Origin: Frankiaceae bacterium
GTDB taxonomy: Bacteria > Actinomycetota > Actinomycetes > Mycobacteriales > SCTD01
Length of the DNA: 7,852 bases
Direction of reading: 5' to 3'
Assembly (NCBI GenBank): GCA_026786045.1
Contig: JAJAYV010000124.1
Coordinates: 1 to 7,852 of the forward strand
In this document: in pieces, positions 1-5,673 of the stretch
How the letters are laid out: every line of letters starts with the position of its first letter
How positions within the stretch are numbered: position 1 is the stretch's first letter
Notes under the pieces: generated by a model
What the model was told of the DNA's origin: nothing
Seen by the model: the letters and a program-made list of their open reading frames with translations, nothing else
Databases searched by the model: none
Program-made: the position numbers and the translations under genes

Positions 1-662
1 AGCCGGACCCGGACGACCGCCCCGCCTGCGAGGTAGGCCAGCGCGACGCCGTCGGGGACGTCGACGGCCGCCTCGACCAGCTCGGCCACGGCGCTCTCGC
101 CCAAGCCGGCGCAGTGCAGGGTGCGGGTGACGACGACCGCGCCGCTGCGTGCGGCGAGCTCGTCGAGGATGCCGTCGCCCATGACGGCGGCGAGCTCGTG
201 CGGCGGGCCGGGGAGCGCGAACAGCAGCTGCTCGCCGAGCTCGACGCGGAGCCCGGGGGCGCTGCCGACGGGGTTGTCGAGGGCCCGCGCCCCGCGGGGG
301 ACGTCGGCCTGCCGCAGCACGGCCGCGGGCAGGGCGGTGTATCCGTACGCCCGGAAGCGCGCGACGAGCGAGGCCTCGAGCGCGGTGTCGCGGTCGAGGG
401 GGACGCCGGCGACGGCGGCGACCGCGTCACGGGTGAGGTCGTCGACGGTCGGGCCGAGCCCACCGGTCAGCACGACCACGTCGGCGTCCTCGAGCGCCCG
501 GCGGACGGCGGTGACGATGCGGTCGACGTCGTCGCCGACCATCGCGGAGTGGACGACCGGCGCGCCGACGGCGGCCAGGTGGGCGCCGAGCCAGGCGGCG
601 TTGCCGTTGACGATGTCGCCGAGCAGCAGCTCGTCGCCGACGGCGACCACGGCCGCCCTCAC
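1..662 (-). CDS. cinA: CinA-family protein (MoaB/MogA-like N-terminal domain), 3' end cut by window edge
   Basis: The first 220 codons of a CinA-family protein are visible and the gene runs off the left edge. Family signatures seen are GDELLLG (residues 9-15), TGGLGPTVDD (66-75), NPVGSAPG (130-137) and ALPGPP (149-154). Together they form the molybdopterin-binding-like fold of CinA (COG1058), and a GLGES stretch follows near the start of the middle domain. In characterised members this domain carries ADP-ribose pyrophosphatase-type activity. Many full-length proteins also have a C-terminal nicotinamide-mononucleotide deamidase (PncC) domain, but that part would lie outside the window, so its presence is unknown. 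The chosen start is GTG at 662-660. It overlaps the pgsA stop as GTGA, puts the protein start just before the conserved AAVVAVGDE strand, and suggests translational coupling because no clear ribosome binding site precedes it. It is the third gene of the rimO-pgsA-cinA block. Involvement in competence, as the name suggests, is not implied here. Family assignment is secure; exact activity is inferred. Confidence 0.93.
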   Translation of the reverse strand, partial: MRAAVVAVGDELLLGDIVNGNAAWLGAHLAAVGAPVVHSAMVGDDVDRIVTAVRRALEDADVVVLTGGLGPTVDDLTRDAVAAVAGVPLDRDTALEASLVARFRAYGYTALPAAVLRQADVPRGARALDNPVGSAPGLRVELGEQLLFALPGPPHELAAVMGDGILDELAARSGAVVVTRTLHCAGLGESAVAELVEAAVDVPDGVALAYLAGGAVVRVR

Positions 663-1276
663 GAGCGGGCCCGCTGCCGCTTCATGTCGGCCCGCGCCGA
701 GGTGGTGCGCAGGACCAGCGCCTTGGCCACGATCTCCACGCCCGTCACGACCGTGAGGACGACGGCCGCGACCATGACACCGACGGCCACCGTGCGCAGG
801 CCGCCAGTGAGCGGCAGCAGGTAGAGCGTGATGGCGAGGGTCTGCAGGACCGTCTTGAGCTTGCCGCCGCGGCCGGCCGGCATGACGCCGTGCCGGATGA
901 CGACCAAGCGCAGGACGGTCACGCCGACCTCGCGCACCAGCACCAGGACGGTGACCCACCACGGCAGCTCGCCCAGCAGCGACAGGCCGACGAGCGCGGC
1001 CCCGATGAGGGCCTTGTCGGCGATCGGGTCGGCGAGCTCACCGAAGGCGGTGACCAGCCCGCGGCTGCGCGCGATCTGGCCGTCGACGCGGTCGGTGAAC
1101 GCGGCCAGCAGGAACACCCCGGCGGCCGCCAGGCGCAACCCGCTGTCCTCCCCGTCGCGGGCAAGCAGCAGGACGAGGAAGACCGGCACGAGCAGCAGGC
1201 GCAGGACGGTGAGGTAGTTGGCGAGGTTCCACGAGCTGACCACCGCGCCGGACCCGTCCCTCGGGCGGCTGCTCAC
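659..1276 (-). CDS. pgsA: CDP-diacylglycerol--glycerol-3-phosphate 3-phosphatidyltransferase
   Basis: A 205-residue integral membrane enzyme of the CDP-alcohol phosphatidyltransferase family. It would make phosphatidylglycerophosphate from CDP-diacylglycerol and glycerol-3-phosphate, the committed step to phosphatidylglycerol and cardiolipin. The family signature DxxDGxxAR(x8)GxxxDxxxD is complete: Asp62, Asp65, Gly66, Ala69, Arg70, Gly79, Asp83 and Asp87, followed by Lys88. A GRGGKLKT stretch (135-142), typical of PgsA rather than of other family members, supports the specificity. Hydrophobic segments lie near residues 18-39, 47-61, 89-102, 105-126, 143-157 and 160-180, as expected for about six membrane helices. 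The GTG start at 1276-1274 overlaps the rimO stop as GTGA. A second in-frame GTG at codon 12 (1243-1241) would remove an 11-residue hydrophilic leader and has a purine-rich GAGGG stretch about 14 bases ahead, so it is a possible alternative start. The pgsA stop in turn overlaps the cinA start. Length and motifs are normal for the family. Confidence 0.95.
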   Translation of the reverse strand: MSSRPRDGSGAVVSSWNLANYLTVLRLLLVPVFLVLLLARDGEDSGLRLAAAGVFLLAAFTDRVDGQIARSRGLVTAFGELADPIADKALIGAALVGLSLLGELPWWVTVLVLVREVGVTVLRLVVIRHGVMPAGRGGKLKTVLQTLAITLYLLPLTGGLRTVAVGVMVAAVVLTVVTGVEIVAKALVLRTTSARADMKRQRARS

Positions 1277-2721
1277 GCGAGCGCGGCCGCCGGCCGGCGG
1301 GCCGGGCTGTGCAGCTCCACGAGCTCGGCGACGAGGTCGACGCCCTCGCTGGCGACGACCCGCGCCCGCACCAGGTCGCCGGGCACGAGCACGTCGGTGC
1401 CCGGGCCGGTGAGGGTGGTGGCGCCGTCGACCTCGGGGGCCTGACCGGCGGTGCGACCCTCGACGGCCCCGTCAGTCCCCGACCCCGTCACGGCGTCGAC
1501 GAGCACCTCGACAAGCTCCCCCACCCGATCCTCGGCGCGCTGGCTGGTCAGCTCCTCGACCAGCTCGGTGAGCCGCGCGACGCGGGCCTCGACGACGTCC
1601 TGGGGCAGGTGGTCGGGCAGGTGCTCGGCCTCGGTGCCGTCCTCGTCGGAGTAGCCGAAGACCCCGACGGCGTCCAGTCGCGCCGCGACGAGGAAGCGCT
1701 CGAGCTCGGCGACGTCGTCCTCGGTCTCGCCGGGGAACCCGACGATGACGTTGCTGCGGACGGCCGCGGTCGGGTCGCCCGCACGGATCGAGTCGAGCAG
1801 CGCGAGGAAGCTCTCGGTGCTGCCGAAGCGCCGCATCCGGCGCAGCACCGTCGCCGAGGAGTGCTGGAAGCTCATGTCGAAGTACGGCGCGACGCCGGCG
1901 GTGCCGGTGAGCACCTCGACCAGCCCGGGCCGCATCTCGGCCGGCTGCAGGTAGCTCAGCCGGACCCGCTCGATCCCGTCGAGCGCCGCGAGCTCCGGGA
2001 GCAGCGTCTCGAGCAGCCGCAGGTCGCCCAGGTCCTTGCCGTACGACGTGCTGTTCTCGCTCACCAGGACCAGCTCGCGCACGCCGTGCTCGGCCAACCA
2101 GCGGGCCTCGGCCAGGACGTCGGAGGGCCGGCGGCTGACGAACGAGCCGCGGAAGCTCGGGATCGCGCAGAAGGCGCACCGGCGGTCGCAGCCAGAGGCG
2201 AGCTTCAACGGCGCGACCGGGCTGTCCTCGAGCCGACGGCGCACCACCTTCGGGCCGCCGGCGTGGCCGGGCAGGCCGATGTCGATCACCCCGGGCTCGA
2301 CCGCGCGGGCGCGCTCGACCGGGCTGATCGGCAGCAGCTTGCGGCGATCGCCCGGGACGTGGCTGGGCAGCACGTCGCCGCGCAGGACGGCGCTGAGCGC
2401 GTCGGGCAGCCCGGCGTAGGCGTCGAAGCCGAGCACCGCGTCGGCCTCGGGCAGCTGCTCGGCGAGCTGCTTGCCGTAGCGCTCGGCCAGGCAGCCGACG
2501 GCGACCACCTTCGCGCCGGTGTCGGAGGCCGCGAGCAGGGTGTCGATGGAGTCCTTCTTGGCGCTCTCGACGAAGCCGCAGGTGTTGACGACGATGACGT
2601 CGGGCGCCTCGTCCGAGAGCTCCCAGCCGGCGGCGTCGAGCCGTCCGGCGAGCTCCTCGGAGTCCACCTCGTTGCGGGCGCAGCCGAGCGTCACCAGGGA
2701 CACGCGGCGAGGGGAGGTCAT
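1273..2721 (-). CDS. rimO: Ribosomal protein S12 (Asp) beta-methylthiotransferase RimO
   Basis: A 482-residue methylthiotransferase of the radical-SAM MiaB/RimO family. The N-terminal UPF0004 domain has its three cluster-binding cysteines at Cys14 (TLGCARN), Cys48 (VNTCGF) and Cys77 (VGCLAE). The radical-SAM CxxxCxxC motif is Cys178-Cys182-Cys185 in SGCDRRCAFCAIPSFRG. A TRAM-like domain occupies the C-terminus (about 405-470), with GRTAGQAPEVDG as its recognisable core. RimO rather than MiaB is favoured by TLGCARNEVDSEE and IPSFRGSFVSRRP and by the gene order. The known reaction adds a methylthio group to a conserved Asp of ribosomal protein S12 in the cytoplasm, using two 4Fe-4S clusters and SAM. 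The ATG at 2721 lies six residues before the first conserved strand. No Shine-Dalgarno sequence precedes it, but a TAGACT hexamer does, so the mRNA may be leaderless. It is the first gene of the rimO-pgsA-cinA block and its stop overlaps the pgsA start. The length is slightly above the E. coli enzyme, partly from a segment at about 117-172 before the radical-SAM core. Confidence 0.96.
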   Translation of the reverse strand: MTSPRRVSLVTLGCARNEVDSEELAGRLDAAGWELSDEAPDVIVVNTCGFVESAKKDSIDTLLAASDTGAKVVAVGCLAERYGKQLAEQLPEADAVLGFDAYAGLPDALSAVLRGDVLPSHVPGDRRKLLPISPVERARAVEPGVIDIGLPGHAGGPKVVRRRLEDSPVAPLKLASGCDRRCAFCAIPSFRGSFVSRRPSDVLAEARWLAEHGVRELVLVSENSTSYGKDLGDLRLLETLLPELAALDGIERVRLSYLQPAEMRPGLVEVLTGTAGVAPYFDMSFQHSSATVLRRMRRFGSTESFLALLDSIRAGDPTAAVRSNVIVGFPGETEDDVAELERFLVAARLDAVGVFGYSDEDGTEAEHLPDHLPQDVVEARVARLTELVEELTSQRAEDRVGELVEVLVDAVTGSGTDGAVEGRTAGQAPEVDGATTLTGPGTDVLVPGDLVRARVVASEGVDLVAELVELHSPARRPAAALA

Positions 2722-2784
2722 CGGCCGAGTCTACGGCTCCCGCGACGACTCAAGCAGGACGCGACTCCCGACGATGCCGGGCGT
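2722..2784. promoter_or_regulatory. Divergent intergenic promoter region between rimO and the GGDEF-EAL gene
   Basis: This 63-base gap separates the ATG of rimO from the probable GTG of the divergent cyclic-di-GMP gene, so both promoters should lie here or reach into the opposing gene. On the rimO side a good -10 element is present (listed separately). On the other side I see only a weak candidate, GACGAT at 2770-2775, and no convincing Shine-Dalgarno sequence. The gap also holds an imperfect direct repeat, CTCCCGCGACGA (2737-2748) and CTCCCGACGA (2765-2774), which might be a binding site or chance in GC-rich DNA. That promoters lie here is inferred from gene orientation. Confidence 0.6.
2728..2733 (-). 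promoter_or_regulatory. Candidate -10 element (TAGACT) for leaderless rimO transcript
   Basis: Read on the minus strand the hexamer is TAGACT, matching the actinobacterial TANNNT consensus. It ends six bases before the rimO ATG, so a start site about seven bases downstream would fall on the A of that ATG and give a leaderless mRNA. This fits the absence of a Shine-Dalgarno sequence. No good -35 is seen: TTGAGT lies only 14 bases upstream, and the hexamer at 17-base spacing (TGCTTG) matches poorly. Confidence 0.5.
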
Positions 2785-5628
2785 GTGACGGCCAGCCGGG
2801 AGACCTCCTCCGCGACGACCGGCCTCGTCCTGGCCTTCGTGCGCGAGCACCTCGGCGAGGCGGGGGTGCGCCGGGTCGTCGAGTCCGCCGACGTGCCGCA
2901 CACCCTGGCGGAGCTCAGCGAGCCCGCCCGGTGGGTCAGCTACGACACCCGGATCCGCCTGTTCGAGCAGGCCACCGCCGCGGTCGACCGGCCGGACGCG
3001 ATGTTCGCCGTCGGCGCGAGCGCGCTGCGCAACGGGCTGAGCCCGACCCTGACGACCGTCCTGCGCCGGCTCGGCTCGCCCCGGCAGGTCTTCCGGTCAC
3101 TGCCGCGCGCGGTCGGGAAGTTCTCCACCACCTCGACGATGCAGGTCCTCGATCTCGGCAGAACGCACGCCACGATCCGGTACGAGCTGCACGACGGCTA
3201 CGCGCACTCCCGGCTGGACTGCCTCTACGCGCAGGGGCTGTTCTCCGTCATCCCGACCGTCTTCGGGCTGCCCGAGGCACGAATCCTGCACGAGGAGTGC
3301 GAGTCCGACGGCTACCCCGCCTGCCTCTACACGGTCACCTGGGCCCGCCGCTCGCGCTGGCGCCACCGGACCGAGCTGGAGGACCCGGAGCTGGCGGTCC
3401 TGCGGCTGCAGCTCGACGCGCTGCAGTCGGTCGCCACCGACCTGGTCAGCAGCGACAACGTCGAGGACGTGCTGCAGCGGATCACCGAGCGGGCCGCCTC
3501 GGCCGTGCTCGCCCCGGCCTACCTGCTGGCCGTCGAGAGCCCGCGCAGCGGCGAGCGGCTCGTCTTCAGCGCCGGCCTGGACGCCGAGCACGCCGACCAG
3601 CTCGCCGCGACGATGCTTGCCGGCGGCGACCTCGGGCCGTCCGCCGTCGTCGTCGACGTCGCCTCCACCCGTCGCCACCACGGCCGGCTGGCCGCGCTCA
3701 ACGGTGAGGGCCAGACCGGCCTGGCCGACGAGCAGCGGATGCTCGCCGTCTACGCCCGGCACGCCGCCGTCGCCCTCGACCTGCTCGTCGCGGTGGAGGG
3801 CAGCCGGCGCGGCGAGGAGCGCGCCACCGCCCTGCTCGGCCTCTCGCACCAGCTCGCCACCGCCGCGAGCAGCGCCGCCGCCGCCGAGGTCGTCGCCGAC
3901 GCGCTGCCCGGCATCGTCGGCTGCAGCAGCGCCGCGGTGCTGCTGTGGGACAGCTCGGCGGGCGAGCTGCGCACGGCCGCGGTCCAGGGGCTCACCCCGG
4001 ACCAGGCCGGCGTGCTCCTGGCCCATCCGCTTCGCCCCGAGGACAACCCCGAGCTGGTGGACATGCTGGCCCGCCGGCAGCCCCGGGTGTTGCAGCAGGG
4101 CGAGGTCGGCCCGTCGCTGACCGCGTTGTTCGAGGCGATCGACGTCGGGACGTGCCTGGCCGTCCCGCTCATGGCCGGCGCCGACCTGCTCGGCGTCGCC
4201 ACCGCCAGCTGGGCCACGGCCGAGGGCTCCCCCGGCGACCTCGGCGAGCGCACCGCGCGCCTGGCCGGTGTAGCTGACTCGGCGGCGACCGCACTCTTCA
4301 ACGCCCGGCTGGTCGAGACGATCAAGCACCAGTCGCTGCACGACGACCTCACCGGGCTGCCGAACCGGGTGCTGCTCGGGGACCGCCTGGACCAGTCGCT
4401 GCGCGGCTGCTCGAGCAGAGCCGGCGTCGCGGTGCTCTTCTGCGACCTCGACCGCTTCAAGCAGGTCAACGACGTGCTCGGCCACGCCGCCGGCGACGAG
4501 CTGCTGCGCCAGGTCGCCGCGCGACTGCGCGGCTGCCTGCGCCCCGGCGACAGCGTCGGCCGGATGGGTGGCGACGAGTTCGCCGTGCTGCTCACCGACG
4601 TGCCGGACCTGCCCTGCGCCCAGGACGTCGCCCGGCGCATCGTGGCCAGCTTCGACACCGCCTTCCGGATCGACGGCCGCGACCTGCGGGTCACGACCAG
4701 CGTCGGCGTCACGCTGCACCACGGCCCCGAGGGCCGCGCCGACCGCCTGCTGCGCGCCGCCGACGCCGCGATGTACGTTGCGAAGCAGCGAGGGCCCAAC
4801 CAGATCTCCTGCACCGACGAGGCTCCCGTGGTCGGCGGGGATGGGCCGTCGCTGGAGCAGGAGCTCGCCGCAGCGATCGCCACCGACCAGCTCCGCCTGT
4901 ACTTCCAACCGATCGTGCGGGTCGGCGGCACCGTGCACACCGTCGTCGGCGCCGAGGCGCTGCTGCGCTGGGAGCACCCGCGGCTCGGGCTGCTGCCCCC
5001 GGGCGCCTTCCTGCCGATGGCCGAGGACAGCGGGCTGGTCGTCGAGCTCGACCTCTGGGCGGTGCGGGCCGCCTGCGCGCAGGCGTCGGTCTGGGCCCGC
5101 GACCCCGGCCACCAGCCGCTGCAGCTGTCGGTCAACCTCGGCGGCCGCACCCTGGTCGACCCGCGCCTGGTCTCGGCCGTGCGGACCGCGCTGGCCGACC
5201 ACGACCTGGACCCGGGCCTGCTGTGCCTGGAGGTGGTCGAGAGCCAGTCGCTGGTCGACCTGCCGACGGTCACCTCCCGGCTGACCGAGCTGCGGCGCAT
5301 CGGGGTACGGACCGCCCTGGACGACTTCGGGACCGGCTACTCCACGCTGTCCTGGCTGCAGCAGCTGCCCGTCGACCGGATCAAGCTGGACCGCACGTTC
5401 ACCGCCGAGCTGCCCGGCCAGGCCGGGCGGGTGCTCGTCCGCGGTGTCGTGGCGCTCGCCGGCGAGCTCGGCATCGATCTGGTCGCCGAGGGCGTGGAGA
5501 CGCTGGAGCAGCTGGAGGCGCTGCAGGAGGCCGGCTGCCGGCTCGTGCAGGGCTACCTGCTGGCCCGCCCGGCCGCCGAGCTGGTCCGCTCGGTCGCCGT
5601 GCCGGCCGCGCGGACCGCGACGGCCTGA
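2785..5628 (+). CDS. V4R-like / GAF / GAF / GGDEF / EAL cyclic-di-GMP turnover protein
   Basis: A 947-residue soluble sensor-effector with no membrane segments or signal peptide seen. Residues 1-190 resemble a V4R sensor, with Cys146, Cys172 and Cys180 spaced like that family's zinc site. Two GAF-like regions follow at about 213-345 and 348-505. A signalling helix leads into HDDLTGLPNR (519-528), the start of the diguanylate cyclase domain. Its active-site motif is an intact GGDEF (595-599), and Arg586-Pro-Gly-Asp589 sits exactly five residues upstream, as expected for the inhibitory I-site. The EAL phosphodiesterase domain (about 690-940) keeps EALLRW (Glu724), SVN (Asn784), LEVVE (Glu816, Glu819), DDFGTGYS (Asp846, Asp847), IKLD (Lys867) and AEGVE (Glu902, Glu905) and ends in QGYLLARP. 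Both synthesis and hydrolysis of cyclic di-GMP therefore look possible; the net direction cannot be read from sequence. GTG 2785 is the first plausible start after rimO ends on the other strand. The frame stays open far upstream, but only as rimO antisense. The gene is divergent from rimO and convergent with ftsK. Its base composition resembles its neighbours. Confidence 0.93.
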   Translation: MTASRETSSATTGLVLAFVREHLGEAGVRRVVESADVPHTLAELSEPARWVSYDTRIRLFEQATAAVDRPDAMFAVGASALRNGLSPTLTTVLRRLGSPRQVFRSLPRAVGKFSTTSTMQVLDLGRTHATIRYELHDGYAHSRLDCLYAQGLFSVIPTVFGLPEARILHEECESDGYPACLYTVTWARRSRWRHRTELEDPELAVLRLQLDALQSVATDLVSSDNVEDVLQRITERAASAVLAPAYLLAVESPRSGERLVFSAGLDAEHADQLAATMLAGGDLGPSAVVVDVASTRRHHGRLAALNGEGQTGLADEQRMLAVYARHAAVALDLLVAVEGSRRGEERATALLGLSHQLATAASSAAAAEVVADALPGIVGCSSAAVLLWDSSAGELRTAAVQGLTPDQAGVLLAHPLRPEDNPELVDMLARRQPRVLQQGEVGPSLTALFEAIDVGTCLAVPLMAGADLLGVATASWATAEGSPGDLGERTARLAGVADSAATALFNARLVETIKHQSLHDDLTGLPNRVLLGDRLDQSLRGCSSRAGVAVLFCDLDRFKQVNDVLGHAAGDELLRQVAARLRGCLRPGDSVGRMGGDEFAVLLTDVPDLPCAQDVARRIVASFDTAFRIDGRDLRVTTSVGVTLHHGPEGRADRLLRAADAAMYVAKQRGPNQISCTDEAPVVGGDGPSLEQELAAAIATDQLRLYFQPIVRVGGTVHTVVGAEALLRWEHPRLGLLPPGAFLPMAEDSGLVVELDLWAVRAACAQASVWARDPGHQPLQLSVNLGGRTLVDPRLVSAVRTALADHDLDPGLLCLEVVESQSLVDLPTVTSRLTELRRIGVRTALDDFGTGYSTLSWLQQLPVDRIKLDRTFTAELPGQAGRVLVRGVVALAGELGIDLVAEGVETLEQLEALQEAGCRLVQGYLLARPAAELVRSVAVPAARTATA

Positions 5629-5637
5629 CCAGCCGTC

Positions 5638-5673
5638 CTCGTCGTCGCTGCCGGCCTAGTCGTCGCTGCCGGC
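5638..5673. repeat. 18-bp tandem duplication spanning the ftsK stop codon
   Basis: Two adjacent 18-base units, 5638-5655 and 5656-5673, match at 17 of 18 positions. Both contain GTCGTCGCTGCCGGC, preceded by CTC in the first and CTA in the second. On the minus strand the units read as codons for Ala-Gly-Ser-Asp-Asp followed by TAG in the copy inside ftsK and by GAG in the copy beyond it, so the single difference is the base that makes the stop. The unit also covers most of the 27-base gap between the convergent stops. Each copy ends in the palindrome GCCGGC, which could pair as a weak 6-bp stem, but no U-tract or strong terminator is visible. Confidence 0.85.

Noticed and set aside
114..824. 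Two overlapping plus-strand frames at the left end
   Set aside because: Both are antisense to the cinA start and the pgsA end. The minus strand here reads clear CinA motifs, although that frame has no stop inside the window.
1309..2784. Upstream in-frame extension of the cyclic-di-GMP gene, which would make a protein of about 1439 residues
   Set aside because: The extension lies antisense to rimO, which has full family motifs. Its residues (rich in Gly, Ala, Asp, Arg, His, Gln) match no domain, and frames opposite GC-rich genes are often open by chance.
3097..5202. 701-codon open frame on the minus strand opposite the cyclic-di-GMP gene
   Set aside because: It is a codon-position shadow with low-complexity composition. 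The plus strand encodes recognisable GAF-like, GGDEF and EAL domains over the same bases.
5629..5655. Possible bidirectional terminator between the convergent stops
   Set aside because: Only two short GCCGGC palindromes are present, with no long stem and no U-tract in either direction.
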